From contig NZ_VUMV01000001.1 of the NCBI RefSeq assembly GCF_009696005.1, forward strand, positions 310,001-374,000: 64,000 nucleotides of DNA, given 5' to 3'. The notes below the pieces were generated by a model that was given only the letters and a program-made list of their open reading frames with translations, searched no databases and was not told the DNA's origin. Positions 26,747 through 34,723 of the stretch are shown one piece after another. The position numbers and the translations under genes were made by a program. Every line of letters begins with the position of its first letter. Positions within the stretch are counted from its first letter, which is position 1. This DNA comes from Bilifractor porci (GTDB lineage: Bacteria; Bacillota; Clostridia; Lachnospirales; Lachnospiraceae).

Positions 26747-27050
26747 CTTTCTGATTTTTCCTCTTTTTCTTCCTCTTCTCGTCTTACCATTCACCCCGCC
26801 GGGCAGACGTTACCCGGAGGGCCTGACTGCGCTGAAAAGCCCCTGTCCCAAAGGGCGGGACAAAGCAGCAGCCCGCGGAACGCGCACAGTCCGGTAATTC
26901 CGCAGCTCTTCCGCCGCAGAAGCAGCGGTATGCCGGAACACAGAAGGAATTCCCGCCTTCCGGCCATGCACAAGCTTTTTTGTCTGTTCCCGGCTGTCTG
27001 CCGCAGAACGTACATCTGCCCTGCGGCTGTTCCTGCTTATGCACGAACAC

Positions 27051-27077
27051 AGGGCGGATAGAACCTCTACCCGCCCT
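27051..27077. repeat. Stem-loop after rpsO in the rpsO-pnp gap
   Basis: A 12-pair stem (one G-U) with a 3-base loop begins 13 bases after the rpsO stop; outer arms are AGGGCGG/CCGCCCT. No T-run follows, so it is more likely an mRNA 3'-end protector or a processing site than a terminator. The rest of 26795-27050 shows only a weak hairpin (GTCCC/GGGAC near 26846-26862). Confidence 0.65.
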
Positions 27078-27090
27078 GACATTCTCCTGA

Positions 27091-27357
27091 TTATTTACGA
27101 AGTCCCAGCTTCTCAATCAGCGCACGATATCTCTCAATATCCTTGCTCTTCAGATAATCAAGAAGGCCGCGCCTTTTACCTACCATCTTCAGAAGACCAC
27201 GTCTGGAATGATGATCCTTGTGGTTCTTTTTCAGATGCTCGGTAAGCTCTGAAATTCTCTCTGTCAGAATGGCTACCTGAACCTCCGGGGAACCGGTGTC
27301 TCCCTCTGTTCTGGCAAATTCCTTGATAATTTCCTGTTTCTTTTCTGCTGTAATCAT
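27091..27357 (-). CDS. rpsO: 30S ribosomal protein S15
   Basis: An 88-residue primary 16S-binding protein. It begins [35 protein letters not shown] and includes [28 protein letters not shown], the S15 core. The start follows TGGAGGAATCAC. A promoter at 27473-27501 gives a leader of about 110 bases with a GCCCC/GGGGC hairpin, which could serve S15 autoregulation (inference). Confidence 0.97.
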   Translation of the reverse strand: MITAEKKQEIIKEFARTEGDTGSPEVQVAILTERISELTEHLKKNHKDHHSRRGLLKMVGKRRGLLDYLKSKDIERYRALIEKLGLRK

Positions 27358-27472
27358 GTGATTCCTCCATGTGATTGATGACCGCCGCGAATTAAGAACC
27401 GGTTGGAGATTCCGTGATCTGAATCCGGGCTGTTTACAGAGCCCCTTGAACGGGGCAGATTCATACCCGACA

Positions 27473-27501
27473 ACTATAGCATAGCGGGAAATGCATTGCA
27501 A
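27473..27501 (-). promoter_or_regulatory. Promoter of rpsO
   Basis: Minus-strand TTGCAA, 17-base spacer ending TGC (extended -10), TATAGT. It lies just after the tadA coding region. Confidence 0.75.
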
Positions 27502-27509
27502 TATAATTT

Positions 27510-28070
27510 TCAGCGTGTTTTCGCCGGTCCTGCCGCCGGTTCTGCCGGCAGTTCTTCCGCCGTCCCGCAATCGTCGGCTGTTTTTTCCTGTTTTTTCTGA
27601 TCCCGGAGTTTCCGGAAAAAGCTGCTCAGCATACTGCTGCACTCCTCTTCGAGCACACCGCGGACAATCCTCACCTGATGATTAAACCGTTCCACCTGAA
27701 GGAGATTCATCACGGACCCCGCGCACCCGGCTTTCGGATTCATGCACCCGATAACCACCTCGTCGATCCTTGACTGCACAAGCGCGCCGGCGCACATCTG
27801 ACAGGGTTCCAGCGTCACATACATGGTGCAGCCCTCCAGCCTCCAGTCTCCCAGCTTTCGGGCCGCCTTCCGGATCGCGTTCAGCTCCGCGTGGGACAGG
27901 GTGTTTTTATCTGTATTCCGCCTGTTGTACCCCCTGGCGATAATCTGGTCGTCCCGGACGATCACGCAGCCGATCGGCACCTCCATAAGCGCTTCCGCCT
28001 TCCGTGCCTGCCGGATGGCCTCCCGCATATATTTCTCTCTTTTTTTCCGGATCTTTTCTTGCTCGGTCAT
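27510..28070 (-). CDS. tadA: tRNA adenosine(34) deaminase
   Basis: Zinc-dependent deaminase that converts wobble adenosine 34 of tRNA-Arg(ACG) to inosine. Catalytic HAELNAI and [14 protein letters not shown] motifs are present, with [15 protein letters not shown] and [14 protein letters not shown] typical of TadA. About 186 residues, longer than the usual 150-165 because of a charged, Ala/Pro-rich C-terminal tail. The start at 28070 is chosen since the ATG at 28097 lacks a binding site. Confidence 0.93.
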   Translation of the reverse strand: MTEQEKIRKKREKYMREAIRQARKAEALMEVPIGCVIVRDDQIIARGYNRRNTDKNTLSHAELNAIRKAARKLGDWRLEGCTMYVTLEPCQMCAGALVQSRIDEVVIGCMNPKAGCAGSVMNLLQVERFNHQVRIVRGVLEEECSSMLSSFFRKLRDQKKQEKTADDCGTAEELPAEPAAGPAKTR

Positions 28071-28208
28071 GCCCTTATCTGCTCCGCCTTCTATCATTCG
28101 TCATTTACACTCCATGGTTCCTTTATGGGCTTTATGCTTCATACGCTATTTTTCTTTTTTACTGCGGTATCGGAATGATCAATATAATTACCATAAAACA
28201 TCTGATTC

Positions 28209-28246
28209 AAAAAAATACCGGAAGCCCTCGTAAGGATTTCCGGTAT
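28209..28246 (-). terminator. Terminator after tRNA-Leu(CAA)
   Basis: On the minus strand ATACCGGAA pairs with TTCCGGTAT, followed by a run of seven T. It lies 10 bases after the tRNA. Confidence 0.93.
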
Positions 28247-28256
28247 ATCGTTTATG

Positions 28257-28340
28257 TGCCGGCGGTGGGAATCGAACCCACACGGCATTGCTGCCAACAG
28301 ATTTTGAGTCTGCCTCGTCTACCAGTTCCGACACGCCGGC
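28257..28340 (-). tRNA. tRNA-Leu (anticodon CAA)
   Basis: Class II tRNA with a long variable arm. Acceptor GCCGGCG/CGCCGGC plus discriminator A, T-arm GTGGGTTCGATTCCCAC, and anticodon loop CTCAAAA giving CAA, which reads UUG. CCA is not encoded. A terminator follows immediately. It lies 70 bases after lysA. Confidence 0.96.
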
Positions 28341-28409
28341 AGGCATTGCTGCGGTAAACGCAAAGAAAATCTTAACATATACAGGAACCAAATGCAAGCG
28401 TACCGCATT

Positions 28410-29681
28410 TTATTCCCCGAACATTTTCCGGTATTCCGGCGAAAAATCCAGCGTGGCGAAATAATCCTTCGGTGTCTCCGGGCGGCGGATCATCTGAAAG
28501 CTTCCGTCCTCCTTCAGAAGAACCTCGGCGGACCAGAGCTTTCCGTTGTAGTTATAGCCCATGGAGAAGCCGTGCGCCCCTGTATCATGAATAAACAGGA
28601 GATCCCCCTTCTCGATTTCCGGAAGCATGCGGTCAATGGCAAACTTATCATTGTTCTCGCAGAGCGAACCGACCACATCATATTTGTGATCGCAGGGAGC
28701 ATCCTCTTTCCCCATGACAGTGATGTGGTGATACGCACCGTACATGGCCGGACGCATCAGGTTCACCGCGCAGGCATCTACGCCGATATATTCCTTATAG
28801 ATGTGCTTTTCATGGATCGCACGGGTGACAAGCGCCCCGTAGGGTCCCATCATAAAGCGTCCCATCTCGGTGTACAGCGCCACATCTCCCATTCCTGCCG
28901 GCACCAGAACCTTTTCATACACCTTCCGTACACCTTCCCCGATGACGCGGATGTCGTTCGGCTCCTCCCACGGCTTGTAAGGAATGCCTACGCCCCCCGA
29001 AAGATTGATGAATGTGATTTTCGCGCCGGTCACATTCTGAAGCTGGACTGCCAGCTTAAATAAAACCTCTGAAAGCTTCGGGTAATATTCATTTGTGACC
29101 GTATTGCTTGCGAGGAAAGCATGAATGCCGAATTCCTCCACTCCTTTTTCCTTTAAGATCCGGAATGCGGAAAAGAGCTGGTCTGTCGTCATGCCATATT
29201 TGGAATCTCCCGGATTGTCCATGATTCCGTTGGAGAGCGCGAAGAGTCCGCCCGGATTATAGCGGCAGCAGATGCGCTTCGGGATATAGCCCAGGGACTC
29301 CTCCAGGTCTTCAATTCCCGTAAAATCATCCAGATTGATGATCGCTCCCAGTTTGTCCGCCTCCCGGTATTCCTCCAGAGGGGTGTCATTGGACGAAAAC
29401 ATGATGTGATCCCCGTCAAATCCCATTGCCCCGGAGAGCATCAGCTCGGTCATGGAAGAGCAGTCACAGCCGCAGTCATATTCCTTCAGAATGTTAATCA
29501 GGTAGGGATTCGGTGTGGCCTTGACCGCGAAATACTCCCGGAAGCCCTTATTCCACGAAAACGCCTCCTTAACCGCCTGCGCATTTTCCCGGATTCCCTT
29601 TTCGTCATAAATATGGAACGGCGTCGGAATTTCCCGTGCGATTTCCTCCAGCTTTTCCTTAGTTGTAAATGGTTTTTTCAT
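28410..29681 (-). CDS. lysA: Diaminopimelate decarboxylase-family protein
   Basis: PLP-dependent group IV decarboxylase (alanine-racemase-fold barrel plus beta domain) of 423 residues, expected to make lysine from meso-diaminopimelate. The PLP lysine is K54 in FAVKATPNPY. INLSGGVGIPY provides the glycine-rich phosphate site, and GVDACAVNLMRPAMYGAYH and GSLCENNDKFAIDR are LysA-like active-site segments. The sequence is a divergent branch, so related substrates (such as carboxyspermidine or other amino acids) are not excluded. The start follows AAAGGA. It lies 81 bases after the rhomboid-like gene and may share its transcript. Confidence 0.88.
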   Translation of the reverse strand: MKKPFTTKEKLEEIAREIPTPFHIYDEKGIRENAQAVKEAFSWNKGFREYFAVKATPNPYLINILKEYDCGCDCSSMTELMLSGAMGFDGDHIMFSSNDTPLEEYREADKLGAIINLDDFTGIEDLEESLGYIPKRICCRYNPGGLFALSNGIMDNPGDSKYGMTTDQLFSAFRILKEKGVEEFGIHAFLASNTVTNEYYPKLSEVLFKLAVQLQNVTGAKITFINLSGGVGIPYKPWEEPNDIRVIGEGVRKVYEKVLVPAGMGDVALYTEMGRFMMGPYGALVTRAIHEKHIYKEYIGVDACAVNLMRPAMYGAYHHITVMGKEDAPCDHKYDVVGSLCENNDKFAIDRMLPEIEKGDLLFIHDTGAHGFSMGYNYNGKLWSAEVLLKEDGSFQMIRRPETPKDYFATLDFSPEYRKMFGE

Positions 29682-29762
29682 TTTCTGTCCTTTCTTCTGT
29701 CCTGCTGTACGGGAAGCGGCCATTCCTTCCTCTTCCTATTTGTCAGCCCGCGGGCATGACAT

Positions 29763-30707
29763 TTATTTTACATGAACGTGATTATACAAATGATCCTGAC
29801 AATATTCGTAATTTCCGTTGCACTTGGAGCAGAACCGGAATTCCAGGTTCGGGTCGTCCAGCTCCGTCCTTCCGCAGACCGCACAGCGGTGAACCGCGAT
29901 TTTCTTTCCCCCGAAGGTTGTGCGGTCTACCTTTTGCCCCTGGCCGCTGTAATCCTGGGTATTTCTCCGACTGTCCCAGGCATTCCCGCCCGCCGTATTC
30001 CGGGTGCCGTAGCCGTTCATCTGTCTGTGGAACTCCCTCTGTCTTCTCCTCTCCGCCGGGCTCTTCTGCTTCAGAACCAGAAGAACAATCGTTCCTGCCA
30101 GGGAACAGAGAATCATGATCAGCGTAAACAGCTTCAGAGAACTCTGGAACACGGAGTAAACCAGAAACGCCACATCGACCCAGGCAAGATATTTCATCTT
30201 GATGGGGATCAGAAACATAAACAGCACCTGCTGATTCGGAAAAGTAAGCGCGAATCCGAGGAAAATGGACAGGCTGACATAGTAGGTGGAAATCAGCGCG
30301 ATGCCCTGGCTGTCCGCGTAATAAAAGAGCGACGAGCCGTAGATGGCATTGATAATAAAGGCTCCGACGACCGTCATCAGAAGGCCGAAGAAAATATACA
30401 GATTATAGAAATAATCTCCCCAGACACGTTCCAGGGCGGTTCCGATCTGGTAATAGAAAATCAGCATGATGATCGTAAAAATATCCAGAGACCCCGGAGG
30501 CATCAGCCACCAGGTGACAAGCCGCCAGACCTGTCCGTGCAGGATAGCGTCCGGATTCAGAGACAGATACCCGATGTAATTGGCACCGGTGGCCCGCTGC
30601 ATGATGGCAAGAAGATATCCGGTCACATAGGTGATAATAATATAAATGGTCAGATGCCGGATGGCATATTTCCCGAATTTTCGCTCCATTTTGTGAAGAA
30701 AGTTCAT
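29763..30707 (-). CDS. Rhomboid-like membrane protein with C-terminal zinc-ribbon-like tail
   Basis: A 314-residue integral membrane protein. An N-terminal amphipathic stretch precedes about six helices. The second segment HGQVWRLVTWWLMPPG resembles the WRxxT element of rhomboid and derlin proteins. I find neither the GxSG serine motif nor the later catalytic His in the usual place, so it looks like a rhomboid pseudoprotease. After the last helix comes a basic QR-rich linker and a tail with CAVC, CSKC and C-x-DH (HRCAVCGRTELDDPNLEFRF), a probable metal-binding module. The start follows AAAGGAG. Function unknown; perhaps chaperoning or quality control of membrane proteins. Confidence 0.8.
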   Translation of the reverse strand: MNFLHKMERKFGKYAIRHLTIYIIITYVTGYLLAIMQRATGANYIGYLSLNPDAILHGQVWRLVTWWLMPPGSLDIFTIIMLIFYYQIGTALERVWGDYFYNLYIFFGLLMTVVGAFIINAIYGSSLFYYADSQGIALISTYYVSLSIFLGFALTFPNQQVLFMFLIPIKMKYLAWVDVAFLVYSVFQSSLKLFTLIMILCSLAGTIVLLVLKQKSPAERRRQREFHRQMNGYGTRNTAGGNAWDSRRNTQDYSGQGQKVDRTTFGGKKIAVHRCAVCGRTELDDPNLEFRFCSKCNGNYEYCQDHLYNHVHVK

Positions 30708-30767
30708 GTACGCAACTCCTTTGATCCGTATGCAGATACTCTGACTGCTGCGCCTGCAGCTTAACCG

Positions 30768-30796
30768 ATTATAGGAAACCTGAACATCTTTGTCAA
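30768..30796 (-). promoter_or_regulatory. Promoter of the rhomboid-like gene and lysA
   Basis: Minus-strand TTGACA, 17-base spacer, TATAAT: a full consensus match about 60 bases before the start. Confidence 0.85.
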
Positions 30797-30855
30797 TTCT
30801 GTCAAAATTCCCCTGCACCTCCGGATATCTGCGTGAAACGGTTTCCTCTGCCGCA

Positions 30856-30885
30856 TTGCAATTACCCTTTCCGCTGTGGTAGGAT
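30856..30885 (+). promoter_or_regulatory. Promoter of aroC
   Basis: Plus-strand TTGCAA, 18-base spacer, TAGGAT, 36 bases before the aroC start. Confidence 0.65.
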
Positions 30886-30921
30886 ACAAAAAACAGAGCA
30901 GAATCAGGAAAGGACACACAA

Positions 30922-32025
30922 ATGGCAGGATCATCCATCGGAACTATTTTTCGCGTCACGACATGGGGAGAATCCCACGGGAAAGCTGTCGGAGCTGTTG
31001 TGGACGGCTGTCCGGCCGGCCTTTCACTCTCAGAAAAGCGGATTCAGCCGTTTCTGGACCGCCGGAAGCCCGGACAGAGCCGCTACACCACACAGCGCTC
31101 CGAGGCGGACAGGGTGGAAATTCTTTCCGGTGTTTTCGAGGGAAAAACCACCGGAACACCGATCTCCCTGCTGATCCGGAATAACGACCAGCATTCCGCC
31201 GATTACGGCAATCTGGCGGATGTCTACCGCCCCGGACACGCGGACTTTGGCTTCGACGCCAAGTACGGATTCCGCGACTACAGAGGCGGCGGACGCTCTT
31301 CCGGCAGGGAGACCACCGGAAGAGTCGCGGCCGGAGCCATCGCCGTCCTTCTGCTGGAGGAACTGGGCATCCGTCTGACCGCCTATACCAGATCCATCGG
31401 GCCGGTAAAGATTTCTTCCTTCGATGAATCACAGATCATGAAAAACAGGCTGTACATGCCGGACGCCGAGGCGGCGGAAAAAGCCTCCCTCTGGCTGGAA
31501 CAATGCATGAAGGAGCAGAACTCCTCCGGCGGAACCGTGGAGTGCCTGGTTACGGGAATGCCTGCCGGAGCCGGTGAGCCGGTCTTTGACAAGCTGGACG
31601 CCTGCCTGGCAAAGGCAATTATGTCGATCGGCGCCGTTAAGGCCGTGGAAATCGGGGACGGGATCGCCGTGGCGGAAGCCACCGGGGCAGAAAATAACGA
31701 TCCTTTCCTTCCCGGCGGTCGTGATTCCGCCGCCGTCCGCAAGGCATCCAACCATGCCGGAGGCATTCTGGGCGGAATCTCAGACGGAAGTACCATACGG
31801 ATCCGGGCATCCGTCAAGCCGACCCCTTCTATCTCCCGCGTCCAGAAAACTGTCAGCAGAACCGGAGAAGCGGTGGATCTGTCTATTCACGGAAGACACG
31901 ATCCCGTCATCGTCCCGCGGGCCGCTGTTGTTGTCGAAGCCATGACTGCCCTCACGCTGGCGGATGCCCTTCTCTGCGGAATGTCCGCCCGTCTGGACAA
32001 TGTAAAGGCCGTTTGGAAACGCTGA
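30922..32025 (+). CDS. aroC: Chorismate synthase
   Basis: FMN-dependent final step of the shikimate pathway, converting EPSP to chorismate. The 367-residue protein begins MAGSSIGTIFRVTTWGESHG and contains RPGHADFGFDAKYGFRDYRGGGRSSGRET, the two family signatures. GGISDGSTIRIRASVKPTPSI near the end completes it. The start follows AGGAAAGG. It is divergent from the rhomboid-like gene and isolated from other aro genes. Confidence 0.97.
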   Translation: MAGSSIGTIFRVTTWGESHGKAVGAVVDGCPAGLSLSEKRIQPFLDRRKPGQSRYTTQRSEADRVEILSGVFEGKTTGTPISLLIRNNDQHSADYGNLADVYRPGHADFGFDAKYGFRDYRGGGRSSGRETTGRVAAGAIAVLLLEELGIRLTAYTRSIGPVKISSFDESQIMKNRLYMPDAEAAEKASLWLEQCMKEQNSSGGTVECLVTGMPAGAGEPVFDKLDACLAKAIMSIGAVKAVEIGDGIAVAEATGAENNDPFLPGGRDSAAVRKASNHAGGILGGISDGSTIRIRASVKPTPSISRVQKTVSRTGEAVDLSIHGRHDPVIVPRAAVVVEAMTALTLADALLCGMSARLDNVKAVWKR

Positions 32026-32520
32026 AGAAACCAGCTCCACACGCCTTTATGTATTTGTAGGCACGGCTATAATGATGTGAAACCTCCCCGCTCATTCCGG
32101 AGGAACAAAAAACACCGAACCAGGCAGAGCGAATCACAGGACTGCTGTCCACGCTTTTATCGAAGAAAATAAGCCCGACGCATCAGGCTTCCTCAAGGTG
32201 TTGTCCGAAGACGACCACCGCAATTCGTATTTATAATATAACACAGAGTGAAATTCAGTGTAAGTTCTTTCAAGACAGCCTTTCTGCGAAAGGCTCCGAT
32301 GTGGTTATGAAACCGGGTGCTCTCGTTTTCACCTTTCTTTTGTCCTTATGATTTTTTGCTATAGTCCTATGTTCGATGTGAACAAACGATTATTTTTCAT
32401 TGCTGTTGTACTCCTTGTTGTCTTAATTCGCAATTTTTCGGACAAGTTTTCGTTGAAAATTTGTCATCCACAGCAAACATTTTGGCAGACTGCTGAAATA
32501 TGCTCTGTCAGGAGCATCGC
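32026..32520. other. AT-rich intergenic block with unexplained structure
   Basis: About 500 bases with clearly lower GC than the neighbours. On the minus strand there is a promoter-like TTACAC-17-TATATT (32235-32263), a perfect 8-base stem with GCA loop (AGCCTTTC/GAAAGGCT, near 32280-32300), and a hairpin AAGCCTGA/TCGGGCTT followed by ATTTTC (32172-32191). Two tiny open frames with good ribosome binding sites are 32359-32400 (13 residues) and 32157-32183 (8 residues, MRRAYFLR). No known RNA family is recognised. Confidence 0.5.
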
Positions 32521-32578
32521 AAAAAACCGGCAGAAGCACTCCCAATCCGAAGATCGGCGGTGTCTCTGCCGGTTTTTA
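32521..32578. terminator. Bidirectional terminator after rplT
   Basis: ACCGGCAGA pairs with TCTGCCGGT around a large loop that can also fold, with A-run on one side and T-run on the other. It lies about 35 bases after the rplT stop on the minus strand. Confidence 0.85.
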
Positions 32579-32613
32579 CTATCCGTATGGACGGATAACC
32601 TGATTTTCTTTTT

Positions 32614-32967
32614 TTACAGCGCTGCCTTTGCGGTCTCAGCCAGCTTTGCGAAAGCTTCCTTGTCCGCAACAGCCATATCTGCCAGAACCTTGCGGTTCAG
32701 ATCGATGCCGGACTTCTTCAGGCCGTACATAAACTTGCTGTAGGACAGGCCGTTCATTCTGGCCGCAGCGTTGATACGTGCGATCCAGAGCTGACGGAAC
32801 TGGCGTTTTCTCTGTTTTCTTCCCGCATAGGAAGAAGCCATTGCGCGCATTACGGACTGCTTCGCGATACGATACTGTTTGCTTCTTGCGCCTCTGTAGC
32901 CCTTTGCCAGCTTCAATACTCTGTTATGTTTCTTTTTTGCGTTCAAACCGCCTTTAACTCTTGCCAT
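32614..32967 (-). CDS. rplT: 50S ribosomal protein L20
   Basis: A 117-residue assembly protein of the large subunit: [34 protein letters not shown] and [27 protein letters not shown] are characteristic. L20 also represses its own operon by binding the infC leader, which here carries an attenuator hairpin. It is the last gene of infC-rpmI-rplT, ending at a strong terminator. Confidence 0.97.
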   Translation of the reverse strand: MARVKGGLNAKKKHNRVLKLAKGYRGARSKQYRIAKQSVMRAMASSYAGRKQRKRQFRQLWIARINAAARMNGLSYSKFMYGLKKSGIDLNRKVLADMAVADKEAFAKLAETAKAAL

Positions 32968-32990
32968 AGTTCCTTTTCCTCCTTAACCAG

Positions 32991-33188
32991 TTAATCGTAC
33001 GGAAGTATTCTCTTCATGCTGCGTACATTTGTCTGATCCAGCACAGCTGCCTTTCTCAGATTTCTCTTACGCTTTGTCGTTTTCTTGGTTAAGATGTGGC
33101 TCTTATATGCTTTATGTCTGATCAGCTTACCTGTACCAGAAACCTTAAAACGCTTAGCCGCTGCTCTTTTTGTTTTCATCTTAGGCAT
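32991..33188 (-). CDS. rpmI: 50S ribosomal protein L35
   Basis: A 65-residue very basic protein, [42 protein letters not shown], an exact fit to the L35 pattern. It lies between infC and rplT with short gaps, as usual. Confidence 0.97.
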   Translation of the reverse strand: MPKMKTKRAAAKRFKVSGTGKLIRHKAYKSHILTKKTTKRKRNLRKAAVLDQTNVRSMKRILPYD

Positions 33189-33201
33189 AATTCATTCCTC
33201 C

Positions 33202-33711
33202 TTACTTACGCTTCTCTGCCAGAACCATAGACATTGTTCTTCCCTCCACCTTGGCAGGCTTTTCCACCGACGCGATGTCAGAAAGCTTTTCTGCGAAATC
33301 ATCCAGAATATGACGGCTGGCATTCATATGCGCCATCTCTCTTCCGCGGAACCGTAAAGTTACCTTTACCTTGTCGCCCTTGGTCAGAAACTTTCTGGCT
33401 GCGCCCACCTTGGTATTCAGGTCATTGGTGTCAATGTTGGGCGACATCCGAACTTCCTTAATATCCACGGTATGCTGCTTCTTACGCGCCTCTTTTTCAC
33501 GGCGGGCCTGTTCATATCTGAACTTGCCGTAGTCCACAATCTTGCACACCGGCGGTTTGGCCATCGGGGCGATCTTAACAAGGTCGAGGCCGGCTTCCTG
33601 CGCCTTCATATAGGCCTCTCTCGCTGACATGATTCCCAGCTGATCCCCATTTTCTCCGACCAGACGGACCTCGCGGTCACGGATCTGCTCGTTAATCATT
33701 AACTCGCTAAT
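33202..33711 (-). CDS. infC: Translation initiation factor IF-3 (ATT start)
   Basis: Binds the 30S subunit, keeps it from the 50S and checks the start codon and initiator tRNA. The 169-residue protein has both halves: N-domain INEQIRDREVRLVGENGDQLG and C-domain KVTLRFRGREMAHMNAS. The likely start is the rare codon ATT at 33711 because GGGAGG lies eight bases before it; it would read (M)SELMINEQIRD. The ATG four codons on has a poorly spaced site. AUU starts in infC let IF-3 repress its own synthesis, as known in E. coli. The upstream leader with a terminator adds L20 control. Confidence 0.95.
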   Translation of the reverse strand: MSELMINEQIRDREVRLVGENGDQLGIMSAREAYMKAQEAGLDLVKIAPMAKPPVCKIVDYGKFRYEQARREKEARKKQHTVDIKEVRMSPNIDTNDLNTKVGAARKFLTKGDKVKVTLRFRGREMAHMNASRHILDDFAEKLSDIASVEKPAKVEGRTMSMVLAEKRK

Positions 33712-33895
33712 CTTTAATACCTCCCGAATAATCTCTGAACTGATGATCCCCTGCAAAAGAAAAAGTGGATAGACAGACTATCCACTCTCATACGACAGCA
33801 CAGAACAGGATTTGCCTGTCCCGGTCTGAACATATTAACCCGAGTCACGCGCCGTGCTAAGGTGAGAGCAGATACTCTTCTTTCTTTTCAACATC
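33712..33895 (-). promoter_or_regulatory. infC-rpmI-rplT leader (L20-type attenuator)
   Basis: An untranslated leader of about 180 bases from the promoter at 33900-33929. It ends in an intrinsic terminator (33755-33786) placed just before the infC start. Firmicutes infC leaders are bound by L20, which favours the terminator; this one fits the layout, though the L20 binding fold itself is not proven by eye. Confidence 0.7.
33755..33786 (-). terminator. Attenuator terminator in the infC leader
   Basis: On the minus strand AGTGGATAG pairs perfectly with CTATCCACT around a 5-base loop, followed by TTTTC-TTTT. It lies 44 bases before the ATT start. Confidence 0.9.
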
Positions 33896-33899
33896 TGCT

Positions 33900-33929
33900 A
33901 CCATAACACGGGTTTCCTATATTTGTCAA
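33900..33929 (-). promoter_or_regulatory. Promoter of infC-rpmI-rplT
   Basis: Minus-strand TTGACA, 18-base spacer, TATGGT. The -35 overlaps the end of the upstream phosphopantetheinyl transferase gene. Confidence 0.75.
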
Positions 33930-34630
33930 TGCCCTTTTTCTGATTTGCATGATTCGGCGGGTTCCAGCCAGATTTCCGCCTCTTCTTCTGTACAGACGCA
34001 GAGCAGGGCGTCTTTTTCCCTTCCCTGCCTGTCCTCCGCCCGCACAATAAACCAGGAGAGGACTGCCGGAAGGGCGGGATCCAGCACAGAGAAACGGGAA
34101 AAATTCTCATCTATCCCCGCTCCGGTATATTTGACATACGCCTCCTTGCCCGTCCAGACCTGGAAAAACCTGTCGGCGACGCCGGAAGAACCATCTTTTC
34201 CGAAACTCTCTGCGCTGTCCGGCCGCGGAATTCTCCGCGTATACGGCGTGTTATCCTCCTTAAATTCCTCCGCCCCTGCGATCCAGCGGCTCTCCTCCGG
34301 GTGAAACCATCGGCCGGCCAGGAAACGGCACTGTTCCTCTCTTGTCCGTCCCCCTCCTCCACGGGTCTCCGGCAACTGCAGGTCAATCCCCACCGGGCAG
34401 CCGCCAAGGGCAATCATCCGGGTTCGTCCGCTGTCTGTGACAGAAAGATATCTGTCCGGCTGATTCACAAAAAACGGTTTCCCTTTTTCCGTTTTCAGCA
34501 CCTCCCAGGCGGAATCCTCCGGACTGCCGAATCCGTTCTTCCGGCAGTATCTTTCGACCGCCTGACGAAAGACATCGTCCTTTGACTTTTTTCCATCCAT
34601 CCGGAAAGAATAAATGCTGATCTGATGCAA
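33926..34630 (-). CDS. 4'-phosphopantetheinyl transferase superfamily protein (Sfp-type)
   Basis: Transfers 4'-phosphopantetheine from CoA to a carrier-protein serine. The 234-residue protein has GKPFF, YLSVTDSG, CPVGIDLQ (the metal-binding aspartate; the partner acid seen as E in most is Q here), RWFHPEE, and VWTGKEAYVKYTGAGI, in the order of Sfp-type enzymes. Sfp-like proteins usually serve NRPS/PKS carriers, but none is in this window; the lone acpP (16301-16534) is a possible target. The start is TTG, following a purine-rich GAGGAAGAG site. Confidence 0.85.
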   Translation of the reverse strand: MHQISIYSFRMDGKKSKDDVFRQAVERYCRKNGFGSPEDSAWEVLKTEKGKPFFVNQPDRYLSVTDSGRTRMIALGGCPVGIDLQLPETRGGGGRTREEQCRFLAGRWFHPEESRWIAGAEEFKEDNTPYTRRIPRPDSAESFGKDGSSGVADRFFQVWTGKEAYVKYTGAGIDENFSRFSVLDPALPAVLSWFIVRAEDRQGREKDALLCVCTEEEAEIWLEPAESCKSEKGH

Positions 34631-34723
34631 CTGTCTCTCTTCCTCTCCCGTCCGTGCAGAACCCAGCGAATATGCGGATTTCCTTGAAGAAATGGCTGAC
34701 TCCCTTTCCCGCCCGCACAGAAC

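Noticed and set aside
26784-27116. Cys-rich minus-strand frame in the rpsO-pnp gap
   Set aside because: It overlaps the rpsO end and the stem-loop, has no ribosome binding site, and its Cys spacing fits no family.
32026-32520. tmRNA, 6S RNA, SRP RNA or RNase P RNA in the AT-rich block
   Set aside because: None of the conserved cores of these RNAs was found on either strand.
32348-32743. Plus-strand frame of 131 codons after aroC
   Set aside because: Crosses the rplT terminator and the reverse of rplT; no domain or start signal.
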